Notes: a model not told the origin generated them from the sequence alone. A DNA stretch of 32,469 bases from Priapulus caudatus (GCF_000485595.1 NW_014578551.1:20278-52746), one strand, 5' to 3'. Positions 17,416 to 28,875 are shown, numbered from the stretch's first letter. Program-made: numbers and translations.

Positions 17416-18050
17416 TTTGTTTAGAATTTGTTTATACAGACACAGCTACACGAGGAATAAACAGATCAAACAAAAACAAAGCATGTGAACCGAAAATTGT
17501 GACAGGCGTACCAAGCGCCACTACATGTGTTCACTTGTCTCTTTAAAGGTGTTAATGTGTGGACCAATAATCCTATAAACAAATATAAAATTTTTATATT
17601 ATCAACAGATGGCGCTAGTTGACAACATGGTGATTGATGACACAGAGGGCTATTTCATTTCGCTGCAGCTAGTTGTTGTTTGATAACAATAATACATTAC
17701 ATACATACATGCATTTTATCTAAATCCGTTTGTATAAGTAAAGTTGTTAATCCTAGTCTCCGTTAGAGGTTCAAAAAGCACATTGATAACATTTCCATCT
17801 GAAAAACACCAATGTAAAGGTTGCTGTGAATCTGACATTCACAGACTAGCACCAACTCCAGGTTCAAGGTAACAGACTAGACGTAGCATAACAGAAGTAG
17901 GCCTAGATGTCTACTGTCTAGGCTTGTACTTGCAGTGGGGCAAGGGGCAGTCTTTGCCATGCTTAAAAATGCACCGTTAATGAATGCCACCCTTTACAAG
18001 ATGAAAGGGCTCACTACAGTGAAAAAATTAATTTTTTTCTTTCCGGGGCT
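17416..18050 (-). promoter_or_regulatory. ILF2 5' leader and probable promoter side, no sharp core motif
   Basis: The sequence upstream of ILF2 codon 1 is AT-rich. The in-frame TAG at 17448-17446 bounds the ORF. No clear TATA box at a fixed distance, CpG island or NRF-1 site was found, so the start site could lie anywhere here or further toward 20.1 kb through a non-coding first exon. ACAGATGGCGCTAG at about 17605-17618 is the only motif that stands out. Otherwise I see nothing. Confidence 0.3.
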
Positions 18051-18150
18051 CTTTTTGCAAACCCCCCCAAAATTTCGGGCTACTTTTTCAATTTTCCAGG
18101 GCTCTTTTTCCACTTTCCAGGGCGACTTTTTTCCAGGGCTGTTTCCTCAA
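18040..18150. repeat. Degenerate CCAGGGCTCTTTTT repeat
   Basis: Four to five related modules (GGGGCTCTTTTTG, CGGGCTACTTTTTC, CAGGGCTCTTTTTCC, CAGGGCGACTTTTTTCC, CAGGGCTGTTTCC) about 20-35 bases apart. Similar words (CAGGCGGACTTTTG, GAGGGCTCTTTTGG) recur at 19288-19345. Origin unknown. Confidence 0.5.
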
Positions 18151-18195
18151 ATGTACACACAACACAGTAGCTAATACACACTCGTGGGGGCGCGC

Positions 18196-18232
18196 ACACA
18201 CCACACACACGTCACACGCAGGCACACACGCA

Positions 18233-18298
<66 letters not shown>
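18196..18298. repeat. CACG/(CA)n microsatellite
   Basis: ACGCACGC runs pass into about 50 bases of pure CA in the ILF2-MSL3 spacer. Confidence 0.9.
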
Positions 18299-18299
<1 letters not shown>

Positions 18300-18900
18300 A
18301 ACAGTCAATATTCAAGACAGTTATTCATCAGACTGACAGACTAACATGATAATCACAACTCACAAGTCACAACCACAAATGCACTTGAATAGTGAATACA
18401 TCACAGGTTCAAGCTAAACACAGAACTATTACGGCTAGCCCAAATAGTGGAATGTCGCCTGTACAGCTAGGAGGATCGATTGTTTATATGCGATAGTCTC
18501 TTGCGGCTGGGGTCAAGGCCCGCGTAAGGGCCCTGGAAGTCAGGGGGTTTGAGAAGCGGCCCGCGAGCACGTGTGTTATGGCTGTGCACATCGACGCTGC
18601 GTACGTGCCTGCTGCAGCCATGTAAACCCATTCCAATATAAGAACACGCGCGCATTGATTGAAGTATGTGGGGGGCCGATTGTTTCAGGTGGTACTAATC
18701 ACTACTAAATTTAGAGGGTTGGCAATTGCCGGACTATGAGAGAGCGGCAGCAAAACTCTTTCGGGAATTGACAAAAAAAGCTACAATCGGAATGACACAC
18801 GAGTGTGCGGCAGGGAAAAAATATACGTGTGAATTTCATTAGGATTTCATGGATTACCGTTCTATAATCCTACGGGTCGTTGGTCCTACGGGTCTACTAG
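18299..18900. other. Intergenic spacer, nothing recognised
   Basis: Mixed-composition sequence with a GC-richer patch at 18495-18605. No open frame with domain or splice support. Confidence 0.5.
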
Positions 18901-19125
18901 GCACGCCCGCCACACACGCACGCACGCATGCAGGCACGCACGCACGCAACGCACGCACGCAAGCACGCCAGCAGGCACACCGGCACACACAGGCACACCC
19001 GCACGCACGCACGCAGCGCAGGCACACACCAAGCACGCCTGCAGGCACACCGGCACGCACGCACGCGCGCAGGCACACACGCAAGCACGCGCACAGGCAC
19101 ACACGATATATATACGCGCGGGCGC
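18901..19125. repeat. GCACGCAC / GCAGGCACACCGGCAC minisatellite
   Basis: CACGCACGCA runs alternate with GCAGGCACACCGGCAC modules (about 18970 and 19040). Long frames in either direction are Cys/Ala/Val or Arg/His/Thr artefacts of the repeat. Confidence 0.85.
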
Positions 19126-19424
19126 GGCGCGCGCTTGATTGAATGCAATACACACATGCATGCTTAATGATAAACACTGACAGCCACACCGTACTAGGAA
19201 TTCTACCGCCGCCGTGTAACCGGCTGCCGCTAGCGCAGAGCCGAGCGAGATCGGCAAGCGCGCGGGACCGACCTGGACAATCGATTTCCAGGCGGACTTT
19301 TGCTTTTGGGTCGCCCTCGATATCGTATTTTCGAGGGCTCTTTTGGCATTTCGGGGGCGAAATCGCCCGCCGCCCCCGTGTATTTTTTCCCCTGGCTCAC
19401 TACGTATAGTATACACCATCCCAA

Positions 19425-19620
19425 CCACAGGCACAGGCACTTGGAACGTCTCAATAAAAAAAAAATTAATGGTAAATAAACACGAAATGTACCAAAGTCT
19501 TAATGTTTCTCTAATGTTTCTCTACTCTATTTCGCCTATAATCACCTGTAAATGCCAGTCGACTGCTCATCTGCAACACGCAAGTACACTGCACGCCCGC
19601 GCTGTGCACAAACAACATGA
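19425..19620 (-). repeat. Dispersed repeat family R1, copy 3
   Basis: Reverse complement of the family. It runs from CACAGGCACTTGGAACGT through AATGGTAAATAAACACGAAA and CATTTACAGG-type sequence to CTCATCTGCAACACGCAAGT and GCACAG at the far end. It carries a local duplication of the AATGTTTCTCT block. Confidence 0.75.
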
Positions 19621-19775
19621 TCTCTCATTATTTCCGCCCCGATTAAAAAAAAAAGTTATTTTTATTTTTTTAATGGGAATGGCTACATGAGGAACAGGCT
19701 GAGTGAGTCCGCTTTGGAGGTGCTGCTGCTACTGGCAATTGAAGGGCCATCTCGGCAAGAATTCCCATTCGACCC

Positions 19776-19993
19776 ACTGGTAGCAAGAACAAGTCCGCAC
19801 CTGCAGCTACAGCACACACGCATCTATTGACTATATATAACAACGTTATATATAGTTGTTATAGTAGTTATAGTTGTTATAGTAGCTATAGTTGTTTTAG
19901 TAGTTATATATAACTATATATAATGTTGTTATATTAGTCAATAGATGCGTGTGTGTTGTAGGTGCAGGTGGCGGACTTGTTCTTGCTGCCAGT
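19776..19993. mobile_element. Hairpin element close to the MSL3 promoter
   Basis: Arms of about 68-70 bp: CACTGGTAGCAAGAACAAGT then CCGCACCTGCAG and ACACGCATCTATTGACTA on the left, and their near-exact inverse GTCAATAGATGCGTGTGTGT through CTTGTTCTTGCTGCCAGTG on the right. The loop is a TAGTTGTTATAG tandem repeat. No coding content and no clear target duplication. A pyrimidine-rich C run (20022-20058) follows directly. Confidence 0.75.
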
Positions 19994-20124
19994 GATTTGA
20001 CCAGGCCCCCGGACCACCCTAGTTTCCCCCCTCCCCTCCCCTCCCCCCCCCTCTCCCCTGTTTCAATTTCATCCTGGGGAGAACCCTGAATACATATAGC
20101 AAATTGTTTCAATCAAATGTTTCC

Positions 20125-20290
20125 ATCAGTGACCGGGAAGTCCGCCATGTTTGTTTATTGCGACCGTTTCGATGGGCAAGATGCGCAGATGACTACTGCG
20201 CATGCGCTGTGTGCGCCCTTGCAAAACAAGAGGCGCCTGCGCGCATGCGCACTTAGGAGCGTCCAGTTTTGGGCGAGCGTCCAAATACTA
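20125..20290 (+). promoter_or_regulatory. MSL3 promoter with NRF-1 and YY1 type motifs
   Basis: CCGCCATGTTTG at about 20142 fits a YY1 site. TGCGCATGCGCT (about 20198) and GCGCGCATGCGCAC (about 20240) fit the NRF-1 palindrome TGCGCATGCGCA. The stretch is CpG-rich against AT-rich surroundings. It lies about 350-500 bases upstream of the MSL3 start codon. TTTATTTGCAG ending at 20550 is a good 3' splice site before the leader, so a non-coding first exon here joined to 20551 is likely. The donor was not fixed. No TATA box, as usual for this promoter class. Confidence 0.6.
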
Positions 20291-20635
20291 CGGTACAGGC
20301 CTACAGTTGGCATGTTTGTGTCCCTACCCCCAAATACACGTGCTTTTTCGGTTCGTTAACTATTATTTATGTGAAATTCCATACATTATTTCGTTATTCC
20401 TTGATAACATGTCAATATAAATGTTAGAATAATAGCTAATTGAATAATACTGAAAGCTGAAATCATGTTCTTATACAGTTGTCCACAACTACTGCACAGT
20501 TCTGTTCCAATATTTGAATTCAATCTATGAGTGCAAAATTTTATTTGCAGACATTACTGAAGTTGGAGATATAACCCGCCTGTGGATTGACAATTCCATT
20601 AGTTGCGTGTGTTGCTTTGTGCACAAACTTTATTG

Positions 20636-23600
20636 ATGGAGATGTCCTCTACACGTGGTCAGAAACCAAAGTTTCATGATGGTGAAAAGGTGCTTTGCTT
20701 TGAGCCAGATCCCACCAAAGCTAAAGTGCTTTATGATTCCAAGGTAAATATATGTTGGCAGTTGGGTTTGCATGCTTAACCCTATCAGTGTACTAGAGAG
20801 CTTGTGGCATTTTATTGCTATGGAATTTGACAAGTATTTATTTATTGCTAGAAAGGAATTTAAAAAATCGTGAATATTAGGTATTATAATTATTGGTTTT
20901 ACCTTTATTTTTTCAATTAACATAAAAATACTTTCACAGCATGGTGTTTTATAACTCATGAGTATGAACTAAATTGTTGTAGACACCATGCCTTGAAAAA
21001 TAGTACTGCATTGAATGATGCCATAAATTATTTCCATATATTAAGATAGCAGAGTGTAGAACAGGTATCAGTAGTCTAGACCCGCCACACTCTAGTGGCA
21101 TAAATGTTTAATTACAGTACTGCCACGTGCAAATATCTTGAGCTATGCTAGATACACATTTAATATAAAGGCAATAAGAGTTATGTAAAGGCCATGGAAA
21201 CTAAAAATAATTTACCATACAATCCGAGTTAGTAGGGCATGTGTGTGCGTTTGTGCGTGCGTAGTTGTGTGTGCTGATGACTATAGAATATGATAGCATG
21301 CCAGTAGCATTGTCATGCTTTAACCAGCCTTATTTGGCTCTATGTAAATAACAAAAAGTCTGTACTTTCCTGGTTTTTTCAGATTCTCGAAATCATAGAA
21401 ACAAAAGACAGCCGTGGTCGCAAGGTGGTTGAGTACCTTGTACATTTCCAGGGTTGGAACAATAGGTGTGATTATATATTATGCACATTACCCAAAACGT
21501 AATATCATATAAAAACACATTTGCATTATTATTTAATAGCCATTGCATTTTAAGCAATAGAGAAATAATTTCTGTTATGTATATGAGTGTAATATTTTGA
21601 ACCTTGGTGTTGCATACAATTCTGGTCCTATATTTTTCATTATCATGAGTGCAACACAAAGTATATACAATAAATGGATATTTTCTATAATGCACTTTGT
21701 TATAGTTATCCACTTTTGATCTAAAAATATTACACACGCACTCGCTTTATTTCCAGCTGGGATCGATGCGTACCAGAAGAGTATGTAGTAAAAGAAACGG
21801 AAGAGAACCGAGACTTGCAAAAGGAATTAGCCGAGAAAACGGCTGAAATACTGTACGTTAGATTTGAGTATATATAATTAGTATTGCGATCTATCCAAAT
21901 TTAGATTTAGCCTGGTATGTGAGCATCCATCATTGCTATTTTACCTAGTCCTATTACTATCCTGTATCTGTATTAAATACCTTATGTTACTTACACTCCC
22001 ATAATACATCTACTTTACTTACCTGACGTACTACTATCTATTTTACCTATTATATCCACAACGACGTAGTCAACTGATTACCTGCATATGTTATACTGTT
22101 ATAACTGTCTTGAAATGTTATAACCTTGCCGAACATCCTTTACTGGGCATTTACCTTATAAGTATCAACAAGAGCGTATTAAGTATGTACATACTTACAT
22201 AAGTACATACATACATACATAAGTACATACTTAATACGCTCTTGGTATCAAGTGTAAAGAGACTGGACCGAACAAGGGAACGAAAATTGAGAGTTTGGTT
22301 TGAGTAGACAGCTGATAAGTGGTGTGATAACCGTGATAATGTGATTTCCAGGAAGAAGACGCAGCGGAGAAGGAAGACCATACAGGAGAAGGTGGATGAG
22401 ACGCTGAAGAAGATCAGGAATGAGGACGGGGATTCACGCAGCAGCTTCTCCGATGAAAGCTCGTCCGAGAGTGACTCTGACGATGACACCGATCACGTAG
22501 GTTCAAGTCCGCTTAGCTTCAGTGCTGGATTAAAATTGTTGTACCTGTAATGATCATATCTGGTGTGTATAATATAGAGATGATAGATTAGATAATAGAT
22601 AATATATATTATAGATGGTAGATTATATATTATAGATAAGATATTATATAAATAGATAATCGATTATATATTAGATAATCGATTATATATTAGATAATAG
22701 ATTAGATAGATTAGATAATATAGAGATGAGTAGATAGAGTGTGTAATATAGAGTGTATAATCTCTATATTACACACTCATGATCATATGATATTGTATAA
22801 GATATGGTTATGTACGTGAATCTAGTGTCCTGCTATTTCCTTTAGAGAGGATTTCTCGTGTATTTCAAATCGTTTACACATTTTATTACATATGATATTG
22901 ATATTTTGATACATTGATATTCTATATACATATGATATTGTATAAGATATGGTTATGTATTTGAATCTAGTGTCCTCTGATGTCCTTCAGAGAGAGGATT
23001 TCTCATGTATTTCAAATCGTTTACATAGTTTCTTGACTGTTTTCATACTTGCCAGCACTGGCCTTGCGTAACACCAAGCAGTCATAGTAAGACTAACATG
23101 TCGTAAAATACTCGCACATCATTGTTTTCACCAATATGTGCACCGATCTGCATTTCAAATAAGATTTGCTTACATGTGTCAACAAAACTAGCTTTTTGAT
23201 TTTTGCTCTTACGAGATGCCATTGACTGGCACCTGGCCTTTACACTATGTTACATTTGTCTACATATCCAGATAGGTACCAGTTTATAAAAGCTTGTGAT
23301 AACTATGTGCACTTGTTTTGTGGGAGCGGTTGAAAATTCCATTCTCGTGAATCTCAAGAAAGCAGGTGCAAGTTTGCTGATCATTTACCGTTTTATAGCC
23401 TATAACAGCACAAAATCGTAATGATTTTTATGCGGAAGTAATCAGTAATAATATCAGTGGTTAATAATAACATTTTTTTCATTATTAACGCCTAGTAATA
23501 TGTATGCTGACAAGTGAGACTAAATTTATCCACATTGATTATTTTTTATGATTTTCTTTGATTTATTTGTGAAATGATCAATTTCATTGCAGGTACTTGT

Positions 23601-26600
23601 TGATGAGGCAGGGCCGTTAGATGTCCATTTGCCAAAGGAGCTGAAACAAGTTATGGAAGAGGACTATATCAGAATCACAAGAGATAATAAGGTGACATGA
23701 ACCAGTGATTGTTTAAGACTCGCTGCCACAGTGATTTAGCCATGCAGCAGAGATGCCAACCACTACAATTTCTATTCCTTTTGAACCACTACGACCAGTT
23801 TGTATCAAACTATGAATTTCACTGTGATCGAACTTCTTTTTTTTTCAATTTATTGTCATTTTTTACCCTCAGAATGCAGGAAATTGCATCTCAGAATCAA
23901 AATTTTTTTCCGGGAGGCATGCCAGACCCCCCTAGCAAACTCGGGTCACTACGTGACCCTCAAACTACTAATTTGATGGCCAGACACTACAGATTGCTTC
24001 AAATATGGGTTGGCATCTCTGATGCAGGGTTGGAAACCTTGGTTCAATCACAGAGTTGTATGTCCATGTATGCATTGAATGCATTCGATCGGATCATAGA
24101 GTTATATTCTTGGTAATCATAGCTCCTATAAGCTCATAAGAATAATCATAACATTTGACCTCCTTATCATAATGAGAGCACTGGTCTGATTTTTCCTACT
24201 GACCTACATGAAAATCAGTGTGAGTTGTCCTGTTCCATGGATGCCGAACTGACTGTATGGCTCGTGCACTTTTCAGCAGTTAAAGCTACCATGTGGGCCG
24301 AACATCATTGAGATTTTAGAATGTTATGCGAAGAATTTCGGAATGAATCTCGTTTGCTCCCCTGACAGAAAGTCAAAGGCTGCCTTGACAGATGTCCCAC
24401 CTGTGGAGAAAAGGTAAGACATCTCAGGGGGGGGGGGCGTATTATAGGGTCTTAGCTGGAATAGATTCCACTTTACTGATATAATCGGATGAAGTAGAGT
24501 AATGCATTAAAATATTGATTTAATAAAGATATATAATCAAAGCAATCATTGACAATGTTCTTACGTTACGATGGCAATAGTTGACTGTCTTGAAGAGATG
24601 TTTTTAATTGTGTTTTATTCTTAGATTAGTATATTGCTCTAATACCACTCAATGAATAGCAGTTAAGATCGTTTCTAGTGTCTATCTAAAATTTTAGGAT
24701 TGGTTGGTTGAGCTGTCATTCTTGTGTCAATAAGAACCAGGCTTCCAAATTGTGGTGTCGGGTGACATTAGTAGCACTGTGGCTTATATACGTAAACATT
24801 CAGTATAAATTCATTTGATTCATCCTATGCAATATCGGTCATATGCTTATCAATCGTGCACGTTTGTCTTTGCAGTTTGAAAATATGCCGTGAAATCGTA
24901 GATGGGCTTCGGATCTACTTTGATTTCATGCTACCTCTGATTTTGCTCTACAAGTTGGAGAGACCACAGTATGAGATGATGAGTGAAACTCTGACAACAC
25001 AGCTACATGTAAAGTTAGAGCCTCAGTGGTAAGCTCGTGATGTTAGGCTCATGCGGTGCACGATGCTTGATCCGGAAAATGAGTGAATGTGTAAATGAAG
25101 CTGCATTGAACTGGAAAACATTTAATGCTGTGAGCAAGTCTGGTATTATCCTGGTGTCTTATATATTTCTATAAATGTAAGTTGTCAGCCAGTACAGCAC
25201 ATCTGTGCCTCATTTGCCTAAATGAATGGAGTATTAAGTAATTGCTGTATGGCAGTGCATGCATACAATATCCAGCATGAAGCCACTTGACATTTGAAGG
25301 AGACCAAAAACCCCAGTAATCTGCTTAGCAATAATCCGTTTAACATTTCCGCTTCCCAAACAGTTTTCCAGGTATAACTGCTGATTTTGCCCGTGCTAAG
25401 CCCGCACCACGGTTGCGCTCTGGTGGCAGGTTCCTCCCAAACGCCCCCTCGCGGGCAAAAACGGCACCGATGAAGCGACGTGGGCGGGGAAGGCCGCGCA
25501 AAGACGTCAAGGAGGAGCCGGAGAAGGTGGCATCGCTGTCGCCATTGCCCGTTGTCAAGGAGGAGACGCAGGATACGGACTCGGAGTTAGAGCATCCAAT
25601 CAGCAGCCGGCTGCGACATCACTCAGCAACGGATAGAAAGCTGGTGAGTGAGTGGTAAGGGACACACCATGCGAATTTATTAGAGTTTTGCCGTGAATTT
25701 TATCCGCACCGAAATTCGCACCTATCAAACATGTTTGATATTTTCGCTGCAAATTTTTATCGCTGCGTACAGATTCGCATTGTGTGTCAGTGGAAGCGAA
25801 AATCGAGCCGGCCGATGTTATAATGCAGCGAATCATTGATCAGTATGATAATCACATGATTGAGAAATGGCGGCAATCCAGCGATCACATGACTGTTGGA
25901 GCCATGGTTGGAGCCGTGTGGTGACAGTAAATCGCGTGTAGTGTGTCCGTTCAATTAATCGCATGCGGGTGAGAATATTTTCGACTGCGAATTTTGCTGC
26001 GGATCTGATCGTAGCGAAATTCGCATAGTGTGTCCCCCACTTTAGAGTCACGCTCATCAAGCGATTAATCTGATTTTCTATTTATCTGGGGAGGAGTACC
26101 TGACTCTGAAAACAAGAACTCACTACTCGTGTCCACCAGTCACCGTCACACGATGCATAGATGTGTGACGGTGCTGTTGGAAAACTCACTGAATTTATGC
26201 AGAGTCTTGCGTTCCTGCACAAAGTATTATGGTACTCTGGGAGGAGAACACGACTCATACATGTGCGTGAAGACTTCTGGCATCGCTGCTGAGTTTTGTG
26301 GATTGAATACTGCGACGTGATGATTTGTTGATTCTTCCCACTTATTTCGTTGACAGCCGTCACTACATGTGGCAGATAAACCATCCTCGCCTCCCTCCTG
26401 TGCCAGCAGTCACTCCAGCCCAGACAGCAAGAGACAAATGCGATCAGTCGCTGTTGCTCCCCCACAGAGGGCAGCACCACTAACAGACAAGGTGGCGTCT
26501 GCCGTCATAGCAGCTCCTTCGCCAGCAACAGCGACAATGACCAAGCCCGTGTCACGTACATATACTTTAATTAATTGTTTATACTACATATATTCTATAA

Positions 26601-28644
26601 GGGGCAGGTGATATAAAGAGATACACATGATTTAGTGCATTTGTTGTGATGGTTGATTGTTAAACTTATCCTTTGCATGAATTACCATTTGAAGGTGTTT
26701 TATAATCATTGAAAACGCATTTTAGCATATATATATATATATAGTTATATAAATAGTTATATAATAGTTCTTACCGTTGCTTATGCTGGAGCTGAATCAA
26801 TGAATCCGGGTGGGTAGAGGGGAGCGATGTCAATTGAGAGACGGCCGCTTCTGATATAAATCACTCTTTAGTTTCCATTGCTGTTAAATTATAGTTAGTG
26901 CTAAAGTTTGGCTTCTAGAATGTAGGTCAAGCAGCAACACAGCAGGTGTTCATTGCACCCGCTTTGTGTTGGCACTTTCTAGCAGTGCGTGGTACACGCA
27001 GGGATGTGTTGTAACAGCTCCAGCTTCGCTGGCTGTAACGCCAAGTTTTTTGAGTTAACAAAGTTGTATTAAACATATTTTTTAGTCCGTGGCTACGCGT
27101 CCGGTTACCGGACGCCCAGCTCCCAGGCTACTCGTCCGGTCATATATTTCTTACGTGAACCCAACTATATTTTTCTAGTAAAAAACAATAAACAATAAGT
27201 TTTTACCATAATATTACTTACCTTTAGGTATTTTATCAAAAAAATGTGTTTTTGTAACTTTTGAAGCAATAGTAAATCCAGTAAAATCAACGATTTGAAA
27301 GGGGGCGTGGCCTAATTGTGACGTGGATTTGGGAATCTGTGCTGAGCTTTGGAACGGATGACCGGACGCGTAGCCACTGCGTTCTTTTTATCAGTTATCG
27401 TTCTTCCGACAAGACATAACAGCTTCCTCTCGTTACCTCACAGCGTTCAGTAGCTCTAGCTACGCTAGCAGCACCTGCTCCGACTACACCCTGCCACACG
27501 ACGGCCAATCGAACGGACATGTGAGTCACCATCCTCGCAAAGGCGACGTGCTCAGCGACGTGCTCTCATGGAAGCTGCTGCCGGAGGACGTGGCGAACAG
27601 CAAGCCGACGATGCCGTCGTTGTTGTACGGGGCGCACCACCTGCTGCGACTGTTCGGTAAGCCTGCACTCAGTGTATCCGTGTTAGTGCAATAACAACCG
27701 CGCTGCCCCTTGGATATCGTTGCATGGTCGCTCAAGCTAGGCCAAGCTAAATGCGTTTTTCATTCATGAACACCACCTTGCGGTACTGTCATTACTAAAC
27801 GGCATCTTTAGAACGTCGCAATGCTGCCTGACTAAAGCTACTCGTTGATCAAACCAGGAAGATAGGTCAGCTTCACACAGCTTTACTTCTACTGTCAATG
27901 TTTTAGTAAAATGGCATTTGCATGCCGTGTATTATTGTTTGTGGTTATTTATTTATCTAATGTTATCTGTATCTAACGTTGCAGTGAAGCTGCCAGAACT
28001 CCTTGGAAAAATCCGAATGTCTCAGAAGAAACGAGAGGCGATATGTACCCATTTAGAAATGTTCCTCAAGTATGTGTTATTGAAATATCGTTGTTATTTG
28101 AAATGTTCGTTTGTGCCACAGGAATAGAATCTGTTTAGCAGCATTTGTCTGCACTTGCTATGCTGAACCTGTGAGTGGGTTGGCTCTGTTACGCAGGGTG
28201 CGAAATTAACGGAGAGTCCGGAGTCAAATACTCCCTGATTTACTGCCGGACTCCTTGGTCTGACATATGCAGGAGTCCGTGTGACTCCCTGAAAATTTTG
28301 CCATATTAACTAGTTCGTTCCAGAGCACGGCCTTGCGTAATTACCGTATTTTTTTAGGAAATGTCCAAAGAAAATTTGGCAGACGTGCAACCGCATGAAT
28401 CTTCAAAATAAGCACATGCATTATTGTTAATATCTTTAATTTGGAACGTCAGACTGCGGACTCCCTCATTTTGCCGCGTACTCCTTCTTTTTAAGGGCAG
28501 GGAGTCCGTTGGACTCACTTGTTCAAAAGTTCATTTCTACCCCTGATTACGTATTATGGAATTATCTTATTTTACAGTTACTTGGTGGATAAACAAGCTG
28601 AACTCTTCTCAGAATCGGCATATGAGGATGCCTATGTTCAGTAG
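20636..28644 (+). CDS. MSL3: Male-specific lethal 3 homologue, chromodomain and split MRG domain, twelve coding exons
   Basis: Exons: 20636-20743, 21383-21465, 21757-21852, 22352-22496, 23593-23691, 24277-24413, 24876-25028, 25364-25643, 26357-26555, 27444-27656, 27985-28069, 28578-28644. All introns are GT-AG, phase is continuous, and the total is 1665 bases (554 residues, TAG). Family knowledge: MSL3 is the chromodomain/MRG subunit of the MSL complex, which directs MOF acetylation of H4K16. Seen here: a chromodomain (about 12-95) starting [20 protein letters not shown], with cage positions E23, Y33, F58, W61 and W65 matching human MSL3. A basic helix (97-116) and an acidic Ser run (125-142) follow. 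The MRG domain is in two parts: about 145-275 ([27 protein letters not shown]) and 468-554 ([30 protein letters not shown]). The insertion between them has an AT-hook ([11 protein letters not shown], 311-321) and two VKEE motifs. An in-frame TAG at 20600 precedes ATG 20636; ATG 20642 is an alternative start. Acceptors 25363 and 27443 were chosen over nearby AGs because only they stay open. Confidence 0.95.
22169..22244. repeat. Perfect 22-nt-arm hairpin in MSL3 intron 3
   Basis: CAAGAGCGTATTAAGTATGT AC at 22169-22190 is exactly inverted at 22223-22244, around a 32-base loop of ACATACAT repeats. Confidence 0.9.
22575..22770. repeat. AGATAATAGATTA-type AT-rich repeat
   Basis: Irregular GATTAGATAATAG and TATATATTATAGAT modules in MSL3 intron 4, ending in an inverted pair ATAGAGTGT... 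/ ...ACACTC near 22735-22778. Confidence 0.8.
22785..23030. repeat. Two-copy direct duplication in MSL3 intron 4
   Basis: ATATGATATTGTATAAGATA, GAATCTAGTGTCCT and TTTCAAATCGTTTACA occur in the same order in both copies (about 22785-22880 and 22928-23025), about 143 bases apart. An imperfect tandem duplication of intronic sequence. Confidence 0.85.
23748..24021. mobile_element. 274-bp MITE with CAGAGATGCCAACC ends in MSL3 intron 5
   Basis: Perfect 14-bp inverted termini at 23748-23761 and 24008-24021, flanked by ATGCAG on both sides (23742-23747 and 24022-24027). CAGNG-type ends resemble hAT elements, although those usually make 8-bp duplications. The 135-codon open frame across it (23709-24116) starts in the intron and is not a separate gene. 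Confidence 0.75.
25659..26036. mobile_element. MITE-like element with GGGACACACCATGCGAATTT ends in MSL3 intron 8
   Basis: Termini 25659-25678 and 26017-26036 are inverted with one mismatch in 20. Further ATTCGCA.TGTGTGTC-type words lie inside (about 25774-25788), so it may be two abutting or nested copies. Non-coding, no target duplication resolved. Confidence 0.7.
26141..26173. repeat. Short perfect hairpin in MSL3 intron 8
   Basis: CACCGTCACAC pairs exactly with GTGTGACGGTG across an 11-base loop. Confidence 0.75.
27089..27377. mobile_element. 289-bp MITE with GTGGCTACGCGTCCGGT ends in MSL3 intron 9
   Basis: Perfect 17-bp inverted termini (27089-27105 and 27361-27377). A subterminal copy CTACTCGTCCGGTCAT lies at about 27129-27144. 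No frame and no clear target duplication. It ends 66 bases before MSL3 exon 10. Confidence 0.8.
28194..28545. mobile_element. hAT-like MITE in MSL3 intron 11
   Basis: Left end CAGGGTGCGAAATTAAC, right end inverse CAGGGGTAGAAATGAAC (28529-28545). The interior repeats GGAGTCCG and GGACTCC words. The flanks share TTACG, so the target duplication is eroded. It ends 32 bases before the last MSL3 exon. Confidence 0.65.
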
Positions 28645-28649
28645 ATGTT

Positions 28650-28807
28650 TACATCTCCGCATACGACGATGTGGTTGGTTTCTATACATGGCTCCGTTCA
28701 GCTATGGAGCGCCGGCAAGTTTATGGAATAGTGACACTGACCAAGAAAAAAGCCATCTTATTCCAGCCAATCATCATGCTTACCAAGACCATAAATGACT
28801 GACTGCC

Positions 28808-28853
<46 letters not shown>

Positions 28854-28875
28854 GTTGGTTGGTTGATTGATGTCT
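28650..28875 (+). pseudogene. LINE 3' end fragment with (TGAT)n tail next to the MSL3 stop codon
   Basis: In one frame the sequence just past the MSL3 stop gives APFSYGAPASLWNSDT (about 28692-28740). This resembles the RSFSYAAPSLWNSLP-type C-terminal signature of several LINE reverse transcriptase proteins. It is followed by a TGATTGATTGATTGATTG run with GGTT variants (28801-28870), a usual LINE 3' tail. Only the extreme 3' end is present. It would form the start of the MSL3 3' untranslated region. Confidence 0.6.

Noticed and set aside
22499-22509. GGTTCAAGTCC, another B-box match
   Set aside because: It lies at the MSL3 exon 4 donor with coding sequence immediately upstream and no tRNA fold.
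23709-24116. 135-codon ORF after MSL3 exon 5
   Set aside because: Intronic and mostly made of the MITE at 23748-24021.
25368-25372. CCAG/G as the MSL3 exon 8 acceptor
   Set aside because: Would give a TGA four codons in; the AG at 25362-25363 keeps the frame.
27446-27452. TTCAG/T as the MSL3 exon 10 acceptor
   Set aside because: Phase does not fit the GTACAT donor of exon 9; the AG ending at 27443 does.
28556-28798. 80-codon ORF overlapping the last MSL3 exon
   Set aside because: Different frame from MSL3; its C-terminal part is the LINE fragment.
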